Assembly (NCBI GenBank): GCA_046538075.1 | Contig: JBKHJN010000019.1 | Location: 1-52,378 of the forward strand | Direction: 5' to 3' | Source: Desulfobacca_B sp046538075 | GTDB taxonomy: Bacteria; Desulfobacterota; Desulfobaccia; Desulfobaccales; Desulfobaccaceae | DNA: 52,378 nucleotides | In this document: positions 17,851 to 27,141 of the stretch, in pieces | Layout: the number at the start of each line of letters is the position of its first letter | Numbering within the stretch: the stretch's first letter is position 1 | The notes under the pieces: generated by a model | The model's input: the letters and a program-made list of their open reading frames with translations, nothing else | Databases searched by the model: none | What the model was told of the DNA's origin: nothing | Position numbers and translations under genes: made by a program

Positions 17851-19356
17851 ATGACTGCCAAATTACCCAATATCATCTTGATCGTCATGGACACCGCCAG
17901 TGCCAAACATATGTCCCTTTATGGTTATCACCGGCCCACTACGCCTCAGTTGGAGCGCCTGGCCGACCGGGCCACGGTATACAGCCGTTGCTTTGCTCCG
18001 GGGAACTGGACCCTGCCCTCGCACGCCTCGTTGTTCACCGGTCTTTATCCCAGCGAGCACGGCATTGATAGACAGAAGCGCATCCTGGATGCCAATTTCC
18101 AGCACTTGGTCAGCGTCCTGAAACATCTCGGCTATCACACCTATGGCATTTCCTGTAACGGTATTGTTTCCCCTGACTTTGGCAATTGTCGGGATTTTGA
18201 CGTTTTTCATGATTACAGTGGCATAGGGTGGTCCTTAGCCAGATTAAGAAATAGTAACGATAATGCCTTAGAAATTTTGAACAAATTATCTTCAAAATCC
18301 TATAGTTCGGCCACCAAGCTGTTTTTGTGCCTGGAGTATGCCTGGCGCCAAAAAGATATGGGCATTCTAAAAGCGATAATCGAAAAAACCTTGAGTGTTA
18401 CGCTAAAGCGCAATTCAGTGAATCAATCCGCCCCTTACACCAGACGGAGCTTCCACACCGCCCTGAAGGATATCCGGCAGCATCTCCGGAGAGCTCCGGG
18501 AACCCCGTTTTTCTTGTTCATGAATGTCATTGAAAATCACGAAAAATATAATCCGCCGGAAGCGTTGCGCAAATTTTCAGGTCCCCAAGACCAACAACCG
18601 TTTTTCAATTATAATTTTTACCGCGATGATTATAACGGACTTCGAGAGCAGGTCCTGCCGTTATGCTGTAATTTATATGATGATACCATGTTGTTTTTAG
18701 ATGGCATGATTGGCCAATTCTTCGATCAGTTGCAGGCTCAGGGTCTGACAGACAATACGTTGTTTATAGTGACCTCCGACCACGGAGAACATTTCGGGGA
18801 AAAGGATTTTTATGTCCATAACTTATCCCTCCACAACGAGTTGACCTGGGTGCCATTATTAATCTCCTTTCCAGCCGGCCTGCATGCTCCTGGAACCGAC
18901 GACCGCTTGGTGAGTCTGGTAGATTTTTTTGCCACTTTTTTAGATCTCTGCCAGAGCCCCTTCCCCTGCCCGCGGCATTCTTGTTCCCTGCTGTCTGCCG
19001 AAAAGCGCAGCAGCCTCTCGGCCATGGTCCTGGATAATATGCTCATCAAAATCGCCCTGGCGGGCAAGATCGATAGATCAAGCGAATGGGCCCAGGCCCG
19101 GGAATCCCATCGATATGCCCTTATTCTGGACAACGGCCTAAAACTCCTGGAGCATGACGACGGCCGATTGGAGATCTACAACCTGAACCAAGATCCGAAC
19201 GAGAATCAGGATCTGTCGCCAACCCTGCCCCTGGAACTAATCCAGGATTTACAGGCGTTGCTGGTCGAAGATCAGCAGCAGAAAGGCTACCAAAGTCGCT
19301 CCATTGCAGAGCTAGACTCCTCGCTTTACATGAGCGCTGATTTTGGAGCAATCTAG
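17851..19356 (+). CDS. Alkaline-phosphatase-superfamily hydrolase/transferase (sulfatase fold), copy 2
   Basis: The 501-residue protein starts at the ATG at 17851 behind AAGGA; a longer in-frame extension would overlap the flippase and is rejected. It parallels the copy at 14810 residue for residue at the N-terminus: NIILIVMDT (Asp14), then NWTLPSHASLFTGLYPSEH with Thr54 as the predicted nucleophile. A metal block, VTSDHGEHFGEKDFYVHN, comes later. Both copies share LDANxQHLV, the C-terminal DGRLEIYNL and a final QQxGY motif. The formylglycine motif is absent here too. Two diverged copies around one flippase suggest action on two positions of the same repeat unit, or as a heterodimer; that is inference. 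Confidence 0.85.
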   Translation: MTAKLPNIILIVMDTASAKHMSLYGYHRPTTPQLERLADRATVYSRCFAPGNWTLPSHASLFTGLYPSEHGIDRQKRILDANFQHLVSVLKHLGYHTYGISCNGIVSPDFGNCRDFDVFHDYSGIGWSLARLRNSNDNALEILNKLSSKSYSSATKLFLCLEYAWRQKDMGILKAIIEKTLSVTLKRNSVNQSAPYTRRSFHTALKDIRQHLRRAPGTPFFLFMNVIENHEKYNPPEALRKFSGPQDQQPFFNYNFYRDDYNGLREQVLPLCCNLYDDTMLFLDGMIGQFFDQLQAQGLTDNTLFIVTSDHGEHFGEKDFYVHNLSLHNELTWVPLLISFPAGLHAPGTDDRLVSLVDFFATFLDLCQSPFPCPRHSCSLLSAEKRSSLSAMVLDNMLIKIALAGKIDRSSEWAQARESHRYALILDNGLKLLEHDDGRLEIYNLNQDPNENQDLSPTLPLELIQDLQALLVEDQQQKGYQSRSIAELDSSLYMSADFGAI

Positions 19357-19410
19357 CTGACTCGGGCTGCCAGCCGGCTCCAGTAGGTCGGTTTGGTAAG
19401 CCTGTGTAGT

Positions 19411-20685
19411 ATGGTTATGAGCAAAAGCATGTCATTTAATGTCTGGAAAATAGGCAAATGGCTATTGGTAGCCTGTATCGTATGGTCACCTGTAGTCGGC
19501 TTTAATGATCTGATCAATACTTTTGTGGGCCAGGAGACTCTTAAAACCCTTAAAGGCAGTCCTTTAACCCGGATTATTCGTGATTCTCTAATCCTGTTAG
19601 TCTATACTTATTTCTTTTTATTATTTTTAGCAGAGAGGATACGCTTAAAAAGAACTAATGATATAGCAATAATAAGTTGCTTTACCTTAGGCAGCTTATT
19701 TGCTGTCTTATTATCGGTAGTATATTCCCTTAGTATTCTAAATATCCCCCTGACGGTGATACTGTTAGGGCTCAAAACGTTTTTATATCTACCCCTGTAT
19801 GTTTTCGGCTGGGTATATTTACGGCAATATCCTGCCGCCCTGCCAGCCATCCGCCAAGCCATGCTTTTTGTTCTAACCGTCCAACTATTGATAGGGGTAA
19901 TTGAGATTTTTTATATGCCGCCCATTTTCGGGGAAAATTTCTTAGGAAGCATCCCATGTGGAACATTTCCCCGCTACAGCATCTATAGCGCCTTTCTAAC
20001 CACCTTCCTTTTTGGGCATTTTTTTGTGCGCCATTTTAGGCTTCCCAAAATCTTGCTGGTGGGGACGATCTTTATGATCTTTGCCGCCGGGGCCCGGAGT
20101 TCGATAATAGTTACGGCCTTTATTATTATCCTGTGGCTTATGCAAAGTTATGTTCGCAAGGTGCCCGGGCGCCTGGCCATGGGCACTCTGATACCCTTTC
20201 TGGCCTTGTTTTTAGTGTTTGCCTTACCCAATCTAACCGGCAGGGTTGGAACTTCAAAGGGCCTTACGAAGGATCCGCGCTGGGAAAAATATGAAGATTA
20301 TTTTAATGGAGTTTATAATAAAGGCGAACTTGGTTTCCTAGACCTGGCTCTAGGGACTGGAGTTGGGCTAGCCTCCAATGCTGTTACCGTAGTTTATGGG
20401 CCGGGGGCTTTTCGAGGCCAATTCAGCTGTGAACCCATGCACTTAGCATTGGTAGCCCAGTATGGCTTTCTGGGGCTGGGGATTATTTATACCGCCTTCT
20501 TTGCCCTATTATATAAACTCTTCGGCCGGGTTGCTCTTATTATCGGTGCTATACAATTATTATATGGTTTTGGGCAAACCCTCTGGGAGTTTTATCCGGC
20601 CAATCTGTTAATGCCCATCATGTTGGCCTTTCATACCAGCAATTTTGAAGCAAATCGCAATATTAGGAATAGTTTGCCGCCCTGA
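19411..20685 (+). CDS. Wzy/O-antigen-ligase-like membrane polymerase
   Basis: This 424-residue integral membrane protein (start taken as the ATG at 19411; TTG at 19393 and ATGs at 19417 and 19429 are alternatives) has about 10-11 hydrophobic helices. A larger hydrophilic loop lies in the second half, roughly residues 275-350, where TSKGLTKDPRWEKYEDYF occurs, followed by a helix pair beginning EPMHLALVAQYGFLGLG. That layout, with the HxxxxxxxxxGxxG-type block after the big loop, fits the O-antigen polymerase/ligase (Wzy/WaaL) superfamily. In this position, with Wzx, Wzz and glycosyltransferases, a Wzy role is most likely. Sequence conservation is weak in such proteins, so the call rests on topology and context. 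Confidence 0.75.
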   Translation: MVMSKSMSFNVWKIGKWLLVACIVWSPVVGFNDLINTFVGQETLKTLKGSPLTRIIRDSLILLVYTYFFLLFLAERIRLKRTNDIAIISCFTLGSLFAVLLSVVYSLSILNIPLTVILLGLKTFLYLPLYVFGWVYLRQYPAALPAIRQAMLFVLTVQLLIGVIEIFYMPPIFGENFLGSIPCGTFPRYSIYSAFLTTFLFGHFFVRHFRLPKILLVGTIFMIFAAGARSSIIVTAFIIILWLMQSYVRKVPGRLAMGTLIPFLALFLVFALPNLTGRVGTSKGLTKDPRWEKYEDYFNGVYNKGELGFLDLALGTGVGLASNAVTVVYGPGAFRGQFSCEPMHLALVAQYGFLGLGIIYTAFFALLYKLFGRVALIIGAIQLLYGFGQTLWEFYPANLLMPIMLAFHTSNFEANRNIRNSLPP

Positions 20686-20735
20686 TTCAACATAATCTGT
20701 CCCTGATCCCCCGGTAACCTACCATAGAGGTCAAT

Positions 20736-22328
20736 ATGCATCATTACAAAATTTGCGATCATCCTAAGAAACCCTGGTTAACGAAACTGGGGCGACATGG
20801 CCAATTAACCCTGTGGCTAATCATGCTGGGATTGGGGCCTCTGACCCCGGCCTTCGCCCAACCAACCAAGTCTCCCGCTATCCATATGCAGGTGGATGTC
20901 AATCAAACCATAGGGTCGACAACCCCCCTCCACAACCTAATCGAGGCAGTCGGCCATGGCCATCGTCCGTCTTCAGAACTTGTGCAGCCCCTGCGTGAAT
21001 TGGGCACCAAGCGGATTCGCCTAATTAATGTAGACTATGTGGAAACTCAGATTACTACGGATGAACAGGGTAATAAAAAGTTAATAGCCCGAGCCTTGGA
21101 TAACCAACTAGATTTTTGTGAAAAGGTGGGAGCCTCGCCCCACGTCATCATCGGCCAGAAGATACCGCCCTGGTTATCCACTCATAAAAACAACCCGTGG
21201 TATGGCCCCCGGGATTGGAAAATTTATGACGACTATATACGGCGGCTGATGGAACACGTAATAGTGACGCGCGGCTTCCGCCAAGCAACCTGGGAGGTGG
21301 GCAACGAACCAGATACCGGCCATGGACCGGTAATTGATTTTCCGCGTGGACCCAAAGGCAGCAAGAGCGATTACTTAGACTATCTAAATATCTACCGGCA
21401 TATTGCTACCATAGCAGCCCAGCTGGAGAAAAAATTAGGAATCCCCATTAAATTGGGAGGTCCGGCTTCTGGGCTATTAAAGACTTACAAAAAATTTAAA
21501 GCCTTTAACTGGTATGAACATTTCTTACAAGATGTGGCCCGGGAGCAGTTGAAGTGCGACTTCTTTTCTTTTCATTACTATGGCCATGCCAGCGCCATCG
21601 GGGACCGGGCTAACCCACCCAGGCAGTTAAAGAGATTCGGAGAATTAATGACCATGGTGCACGGGTGGATAAATAAATATCACCCGGGCCTGCCGGTGTG
21701 GATAACTGAATGGGGAGCCAGCGGCTGTTTGCGGCGGCCCGGCGGCCTCCTTAATGCCACCAATGTCGGAGCGGCCTGGATTGCCGCTTTTGTTCCGGAG
21801 ATGCTCCGCTACCGGGTGGAAAGAGCCATCTTTTTAGTAGTCGCCGATCGAGAAGATAATTGGGTATGGCCGGCGCTCTTCCACGGCACTACTCCCAAAC
21901 CCAGTTTTTATGTTTTCCGCATGTTCAAGAGCTTAAAGGGCCAAATGTTAGCCGTTAAGGGGGGATCGACGGCAGTAGGAGCAGTGGCCGCCCGGGAAAA
22001 CCATGATTTGGCAATTCTACTCTGGAATTATGACCATCGCCATGGCTGGTGCGATGCCGGATATGATGCCGCTAAGCTGGAAAAGGTTTCCCTCCGGGTT
22101 ACCGGGCTTCCGGCCAACCAGCAAACTTTTCAGGTAACCCAAACCATGGTGTCAGAAGAATATGGCAATCCCTTTTATCAGACTTTACCTGGTAAAAAAG
22201 CCTCTCCCGAACCTTTAATCCAAGACCTGGGCAAGCGTACCCAAAGCAAGGGGGGCGTGGAAATGGAAATTTCTTTGCCGCCATCCGCGGTTATCCTCCT
22301 GGAGTTCTCTCCTGGGGCAGGACCCTAA
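20736..22328 (+). CDS. Exported GH39-like glycoside hydrolase
   Basis: The 530-residue protein has a signal peptide (about 22-42, ending PAFA) and a TIM-barrel of the clan-A retaining type. The acid/base Glu191 is in TWEVGNEPDTG and the nucleophile Glu325 is in VWITEWGAS, with the usual spacing of about 130 residues. C-terminal beta sandwich sequence follows, as in GH39 beta-xylosidases and in PslG, the exported GH39 hydrolase of the Pseudomonas Psl locus. Such enzymes within exopolysaccharide operons trim stalled polymer or control matrix length in the periplasm. GH39 is inferred by eye; related families such as GH79 or GH5 cannot be excluded. The ATG has GAGG five bases upstream. Confidence 0.8.
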   Translation: MHHYKICDHPKKPWLTKLGRHGQLTLWLIMLGLGPLTPAFAQPTKSPAIHMQVDVNQTIGSTTPLHNLIEAVGHGHRPSSELVQPLRELGTKRIRLINVDYVETQITTDEQGNKKLIARALDNQLDFCEKVGASPHVIIGQKIPPWLSTHKNNPWYGPRDWKIYDDYIRRLMEHVIVTRGFRQATWEVGNEPDTGHGPVIDFPRGPKGSKSDYLDYLNIYRHIATIAAQLEKKLGIPIKLGGPASGLLKTYKKFKAFNWYEHFLQDVAREQLKCDFFSFHYYGHASAIGDRANPPRQLKRFGELMTMVHGWINKYHPGLPVWITEWGASGCLRRPGGLLNATNVGAAWIAAFVPEMLRYRVERAIFLVVADREDNWVWPALFHGTTPKPSFYVFRMFKSLKGQMLAVKGGSTAVGAVAARENHDLAILLWNYDHRHGWCDAGYDAAKLEKVSLRVTGLPANQQTFQVTQTMVSEEYGNPFYQTLPGKKASPEPLIQDLGKRTQSKGGVEMEISLPPSAVILLEFSPGAGP

Positions 22329-22456
22329 AAATTGCTGAGGGATGATTAGGTTGATACCTGGAGGTTCGGTATCGAAAAATAGCCATATTAATCGGACTTG
22401 GCAAGATCTAAAAATTACCAATCTGTCCTGGTAACAACCGGGTAGATGAGAGAGGA

Positions 22457-23650
22457 ATGGCATTGCTTAATAAAGCAGCCGCGGCGGGAAGTTCTGGCCG
22501 GGCTCACGTTTATCATATCGATGAAGACCACTCTCCGGCCCATGCCGGGATGACAGAAATCGTTTCGCAAACCAGCCGCTATCTGGCCAGTCAGGACTGG
22601 CCAACTACTATAGTAACTGCTGGTCCGGGATCGATGCCGGTCGCTGACGGAGTCGAACTAGTAAAATTTCCTTTAAGCACCTGGGGTAAGAGATGGCGTT
22701 ACCCGCAAGGGATGAAGGCATATCTTGACCAGGTGATGCGCATTCCCGGCTCCGTTTTTCATATTCACGGAACCTGGGGGGCGCCCCAATTACTCACGGC
22801 CCAAGCTGCCAAACGGCATCGGGCTCCGGCCTTATTAACTGCCCATGGATTGCTGGAACCATGGAATTGGCATTTCGGCATAATGCGCTGGCTGCGCTAT
22901 AATGTTTATTGGCGGACCTTGGGCTACCCGGCCTTTCGCCATCTTGCGGTGATCCATTGCAACACGATACCGGAGCGGGATAACTTAGCGCAGCTTTTTC
23001 CGGGCCAGCGCCTGGAAATTATCCCTAATGCCATTGATCTAACCAAAGTCGATAATTGTCTCGCTTCCAGGGAATCGGAACCGGGTCCGAGCGCCAAAGA
23101 ACCATATATTCTCTACCTGGGTCAGCTTCATCCCAAAAAGGGGATCGATATCTTGATTGAAGCCTTTGCCCAGGCGGTTAAAGGGCGGGATTTCCGGTTG
23201 TTGATCGTCGGGCCCAGCCCCTTCCCGGATTATACTGAACAATTACAGGCCTTGGTGGCCAGACTAAATCTATCTTCCCGGGTGAGTTTCCCGGGGCCGG
23301 TTTATGCTTCGCAGAAATGGCAGGTGTATCGGGATGCGTGGGCTTTCTGTCTCCCTTCTCGGAGCGAGGGTATGAGCATGGTCTGCTTGGAGGCGGCCGC
23401 CGCGGCTACCCCAGTTATAACCACCTATGAGGCCAATATCGAAGAATGGCGGGACAGCGGCGCCATTATCATCCATCCCCGGGTGGAAGAATTGGCCTCG
23501 GTGCTCGATCAAGTATTGTCCTGGAGCGAAGCTGAACGGCACCAGCGCGGTGGCCAGTTGCGGCACTTGGTCGAACGCTGCTTTTCCTGGGAAGCGGTGG
23601 GGCCGCAATGGCTCAGCCTATATTTGGAACTAGCGGAGAATTACGGGTAA
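22457..23650 (+). CDS. GT4-family glycosyltransferase
   Basis: The 397-residue protein is a GT-B-fold retaining glycosyltransferase. The C-terminal half carries ILYLGQLHPKKGIDILIEAF, a VGPSP strand, and the donor-binding block PSRSEGMSMVCLEAAAAATPVI, where the EGMSMVCLE stretch is the EX7E motif of GT4. The N-terminal acceptor domain begins HVYHIDEDHSPAHAGMTEIV. There are no membrane helices; it would act at the cytoplasmic face on the lipid-linked repeat unit. The sugar is not determined by sequence. The ATG overlaps closely with AGAGAGGA, so a slightly later start is possible. The next glycosyltransferase begins 6 bases after its stop. Confidence 0.9.
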   Translation: MALLNKAAAAGSSGRAHVYHIDEDHSPAHAGMTEIVSQTSRYLASQDWPTTIVTAGPGSMPVADGVELVKFPLSTWGKRWRYPQGMKAYLDQVMRIPGSVFHIHGTWGAPQLLTAQAAKRHRAPALLTAHGLLEPWNWHFGIMRWLRYNVYWRTLGYPAFRHLAVIHCNTIPERDNLAQLFPGQRLEIIPNAIDLTKVDNCLASRESEPGPSAKEPYILYLGQLHPKKGIDILIEAFAQAVKGRDFRLLIVGPSPFPDYTEQLQALVARLNLSSRVSFPGPVYASQKWQVYRDAWAFCLPSRSEGMSMVCLEAAAAATPVITTYEANIEEWRDSGAIIIHPRVEELASVLDQVLSWSEAERHQRGGQLRHLVERCFSWEAVGPQWLSLYLELAENYG

Positions 23651-23656
23651 TCTAGG

Positions 23657-24643
23657 ATGGAAAGCGCGGCCAAGACCGAGGGGACCGAAAAGGTTGGTTG
23701 GGAGCAGAAAAGCCAAGCAATGGATTTTCCAGGTACTGCGATATGTATTCCAACCAAAAATGCCGGGAGGCAGTTTGGCCATCTTTTAACCGCGCTGCAA
23801 AGGCAAACCTTAAGATTTGACCATTTGCTAATCATCGACTCTGGTTCAACCGATGGGACCGCAGAGCTGGCCCGTCAGAGCGGCGCCTCTGTCCATGTCA
23901 TCCCGGCCACGGCGTTTAATCATGGGGCCACCCGTAATTTAGCCCTGCAATTGGTCAATGCTGACATTTATATCTTTTTGACCCAGGATGTGATCCCGGT
24001 CAATGACCACACCTTGGAGAACCTGATACGGCCATTTAGGGAATTTCCTGAAGTTGGCCTGGCTTACGGGCGTCAGTTGCCCAGACGCGGGGCCGGGCCG
24101 ATCGAGGTCTTTGGGCGGTTCTTTAGCTACCCGCCCGATTCGCAATTAAAAAAGAAGGCCGATGCGCCCCGTTTAGGGATCAAAACAGTTTTTTGCTCCA
24201 ATGCCTGCGCGGCCTATCGCCAACAGACTCTGGCAGCTGTCGGCGCCTTCCCCCATCACGTAATCTCTACCGAAGATACCTACCTGGCGGCAAAAATGTT
24301 GGAAGCCGGCTATGCTATTTACTATGCCGCAGATGCTTTGGTCTACCACTCCCACGACTATTCCGTGATTCAAGAATTTAAGCGTTACTTTGACCTGGGA
24401 GTCTTCTATGAAAGCCGGGAGCACTGGATTGGAGACAGTTTTGGCCGAACCCAAAGGCAAGGCTGGCGTTTTTTTGTGGAGGGATTAAATTACCTTTATC
24501 ATCAGGGTTGCTACCGTTCGATTCCGGAGTGGTTTATCCGGACCTTATCAAAATTCTTGGCCTATAAACTTGGTGCCACTGAACGCCGTCTTCCTAATGC
24601 CCTGAAATATCGTTTGAGCATGCATAAAAATTTCTGGATTTGA
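23657..24643 (+). CDS. GT2-family glycosyltransferase, rhamnosyltransferase-like
   Basis: The 328-residue protein has a GT-A fold: AICIPTKNAGRQF opens the nucleotide-sugar domain, DSGSTDGTAELA is the usual strand-loop, FLTQDVIP replaces the DXD region (Gln-Asp), and the acceptor block is VISTEDTYLAAKMLEAGY with the catalytic ED. The HNATRN-type segment FNHGATRNLAL and the C-terminal YHSHDYSVIQEFKRYFDLG occur in rhamnosyltransferases of O-antigen loci, so L-rhamnose from dTDP-rhamnose is a fair guess, not a proof. The start at 23657 lacks a clear ribosome site; ATG at 23720 (MDFPGTAICIPT) is an alternative. It ends the plus-strand polysaccharide run and converges with the FecR gene. Confidence 0.88.
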   Translation: MESAAKTEGTEKVGWEQKSQAMDFPGTAICIPTKNAGRQFGHLLTALQRQTLRFDHLLIIDSGSTDGTAELARQSGASVHVIPATAFNHGATRNLALQLVNADIYIFLTQDVIPVNDHTLENLIRPFREFPEVGLAYGRQLPRRGAGPIEVFGRFFSYPPDSQLKKKADAPRLGIKTVFCSNACAAYRQQTLAAVGAFPHHVISTEDTYLAAKMLEAGYAIYYAADALVYHSHDYSVIQEFKRYFDLGVFYESREHWIGDSFGRTQRQGWRFFVEGLNYLYHQGCYRSIPEWFIRTLSKFLAYKLGATERRLPNALKYRLSMHKNFWI

Positions 24644-24672
24644 GCTTATCAATTTTTAATTACTATTTTTTT

Positions 24673-25482
24673 TCAGGGGCGTGGTTTAGGACGATATTTC
24701 CCACTGGGAAGTCGTTCCCGGATCCACGGATTAGCATCTTGCAATACCGGAGGAAATACTGGCCAGGGTTGTTTAACCTGATCCGCCAGCGTAATCGGAG
24801 TGGGGGCTGGAGCCGAAGGTTGCAGCACGGTGGGCGGCGGCGGCAGCAGGCCCACCTTGGAGTCTACTTGAAACTGCGGGGCGTGGCGGGTTTCAAACCA
24901 AGCAATGTCGGTACGGCCCTTTGCCGCACCGATGGCCATCTGCCCGGGGCGCAGTTGCAAGCTTTGCCGAGAAACCCGATTGGTCACCGACAGCCCCGAG
25001 CCTCCGGCCAGGTAAAAGAGACGATCCCCTGGTTGGGAAGCCAATATGCCTTCAACATCCCGGGGTTCAATCAGGAAGCAAGAACTTTGCAGTAAATAAG
25101 CCGGTGCAGAAGCCTTCCCGGCGATAAAATGCAGATTGCCGGTCAGCACCTTGATCACAGCTCTTTCTGGACCCGGTGCTGCGCTAGCCTCCGCTCCCCA
25201 TTCCAGGGAGCTTTGCTCATCCAGGGTGAGCACCAGTTCGGGCGGCAAAAATATTTTCGCCCGGCCAGCAGCCCCGGTTTTCAAAACAGCTCCGGGGCTT
25301 AAGGTATCCTGGACCGCCGCGGCCCGAAAGTCCTCCGCCCTGGAGGGGCGAAGCTCAACCGGACCTGCCAATCCCACTAGCAATCCATTCCCGGCTTCCT
25401 GGGCTGCTACATTGCTGTTGAAAATGAGGACGGCAGTAATGATCGCTAGCAAGGCATACACCCGGGACTTAAATGGTCGCAT
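24673..25482 (-). CDS. Exported FecR-domain protein
   Basis: The 269-residue protein has a signal peptide (1-28, ending NVAA) and a FecR-type beta-helical domain: GLAGPVELRPS, then LSPGAVLKTGAAGRAKIFL, LTLDEQSSLEWG and VIKVLTGNLHFIAGK, the typical strand series. The tail is proline-rich. Unlike iron-signalling FecR it has no cytoplasmic N-terminal anti-sigma part and no sigma factor gene is near; such exported FecR proteins occur in deltaproteobacteria with surface or polysaccharide systems. It follows the TPR/beta-barrel gene by 15 bases on the same strand, with GAGG eight bases before its ATG, so the two are an operon and perhaps one periplasm-to-surface complex. Confidence 0.82.
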   Translation of the reverse strand: MRPFKSRVYALLAIITAVLIFNSNVAAQEAGNGLLVGLAGPVELRPSRAEDFRAAAVQDTLSPGAVLKTGAAGRAKIFLPPELVLTLDEQSSLEWGAEASAAPGPERAVIKVLTGNLHFIAGKASAPAYLLQSSCFLIEPRDVEGILASQPGDRLFYLAGGSGLSVTNRVSRQSLQLRPGQMAIGAAKGRTDIAWFETRHAPQFQVDSKVGLLPPPPTVLQPSAPAPTPITLADQVKQPWPVFPPVLQDANPWIRERLPSGKYRPKPRP

Positions 25483-25497
25483 TGATTGATCCTCACT

Positions 25498-26955
25498 CTA
25501 AAAAAGATTCCATGTCAATTGGAATTTGACGAGAGATCGATCGTATTGCCATTCCGAAATATTGCAGCGCTCTTGGGTATAACCATAGCCCAACCAAAAT
25601 GCCAGGTCATGCCTTAGAGGTTTCTTGAGGAGCAGTTGGAGGCGATAGATAGTATTGCGGCGGGTTTTCAAAGAGTATTCGTCGCGATTGTCAAATTCCC
25701 GGTAACCCACCTCAAACTGGCTCCACCAGGTCAGGTTCCAGGGTAGATAAATTACCCCATCGAGCACGCCGCCGATGGTCCGGTTAGCTTCGAAGACGCC
25801 TTTGGCCAGATCTCGGTTGTATACCGCTCCCAGTCGAATGATGCCGATGTCGGGGAGCATTAGACCTTGGTAGAGCCCGACCTCGTGGTCCCAGCCGTGT
25901 TGCAGATACTCCCAGCCGCGGGCATAATGGAACTGTTTATCGCGGGCCCGATAGGTCAGTTCTCCCCGCAGCCAATCGGTTTGCGGCCAGCCAATAGTCA
26001 TGCCGTAGATATAGAAGGTGCTGTATTCCTCGGCCGCGTACATGGTGTAATCTATCGCATAGATCGGTTGGAAGAGAATGGGGCCGGCCTGGAAATTTAC
26101 AAAAGTTTCAGCCCGGGCATTGAAAAAATTCCAGACATCCAGCCAGGTAAAATGGTTATAGTAGATATTCAAACGCAAGCCCCAATTAAGATTGGGTTTC
26201 AGCACCGGATAATACTCAGTTCGACTTCCTAACTGCCCGGCCCAATCAACATGACTGCCTCCCTTCCGGCCCAGGGAGAGATAGAACCGGTCGGGATGCA
26301 AATTGGCGTTGGAGTCATAATAAAAGCCGATCAAGAACTCTTGCCGCAACTTCTGGGGCCGGACATCCTTGGGAATCAGGCCAAGTTTTTCGTAAGGCTT
26401 GAAGGTTTCAGCATATTCAGGGTTCAAGCGGTAGCCCTGGGAAAACTCCTGTTTAGCTAGCTGGGGCCGATCCAACTGCAGCGCGCATAAACCCAAATAA
26501 TATCTGGTTAGTCCATCATTTGGATCTTGCTTTCGGGCCAAGTCCAGAGTGTCCTGGGCTTGTTGATAATGGCCCAAAAAATATTGGCTGATTCCTAAAT
26601 AGAGTCTTCCCGGTTGGACGGCAGGGTCAATATTGAGCGCCGTCCGGCAAGCTTCATAGGCTTGATGGTATTCCTTCAGGGCCAGATAACATTGTCCTAA
26701 TGCTAGGTGGATCGCCGCGTCCTCTGGAGCCAGGATGGCGGCTTGAGCCAGGAGCTCGCGGGCCTGGGCATAGTTTCCACTGAGGTAGTGCTGGCTGCCC
26801 TGGGCGTAGAGGATTTCGGAGTCAATCGAGGCCAGCGCCACCTGGCTGAACAGACAGCCCAGGCAGAGGAATAAAACCCACCCGAATAATATCTTTTTCC
26901 CAGCAGGAAAAATCCTGGTCCGGGAAATTCCGAGTTTATTAACATCAAGGGCCAT
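25498..26955 (-). CDS. Periplasmic TPR plus outer-membrane beta-barrel protein
   Basis: The 485-residue protein (ATG at 26955; a TTG at 27000 would add 15 residues) has a signal peptide to about residue 42 (SQVALA), then about four to five TPR units (about 50-180; YLSGNYAQARELLAQAAILAPEDA is the first), and a C-terminal half of alternating aromatic-rich strands ending TWNLF, whose final Phe is the usual outer-membrane barrel end. Turns such as EFDNRDEYS fit short loops between strands. Architecture recalls SLAM/DUF560-like and related TPR-barrel proteins that assemble or export surface molecules, but I cannot name a family. It forms an operon with the FecR-domain gene. Confidence 0.8.
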   Translation of the reverse strand: MALDVNKLGISRTRIFPAGKKILFGWVLFLCLGCLFSQVALASIDSEILYAQGSQHYLSGNYAQARELLAQAAILAPEDAAIHLALGQCYLALKEYHQAYEACRTALNIDPAVQPGRLYLGISQYFLGHYQQAQDTLDLARKQDPNDGLTRYYLGLCALQLDRPQLAKQEFSQGYRLNPEYAETFKPYEKLGLIPKDVRPQKLRQEFLIGFYYDSNANLHPDRFYLSLGRKGGSHVDWAGQLGSRTEYYPVLKPNLNWGLRLNIYYNHFTWLDVWNFFNARAETFVNFQAGPILFQPIYAIDYTMYAAEEYSTFYIYGMTIGWPQTDWLRGELTYRARDKQFHYARGWEYLQHGWDHEVGLYQGLMLPDIGIIRLGAVYNRDLAKGVFEANRTIGGVLDGVIYLPWNLTWWSQFEVGYREFDNRDEYSLKTRRNTIYRLQLLLKKPLRHDLAFWLGYGYTQERCNISEWQYDRSLVKFQLTWNLF

Positions 26956-27141
26956 TGGTAAAGCCGCTCCCAACTTACCCGCAGTTAACCCACTATGCAA
27001 TAAAATCTATCCGGCTGCAAGCATTTTTTAGGGAAATGGTTCTTAAGTTAGCCGCCGATTGCCCCATAGGGGATAATATTTCGGTCTGAAATGATTAAGG
27101 TTCGACAGGATAGGGGGCAGCTTTTATAATATGGGACTGAT

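Noticed and set aside
14810..19356. Calling the two enzymes formylglycine sulfatases
   Set aside because: The required Cys/Ser-x-Pro-x-Arg motif is absent; both have Thr at the nucleophile place and His instead of Arg.
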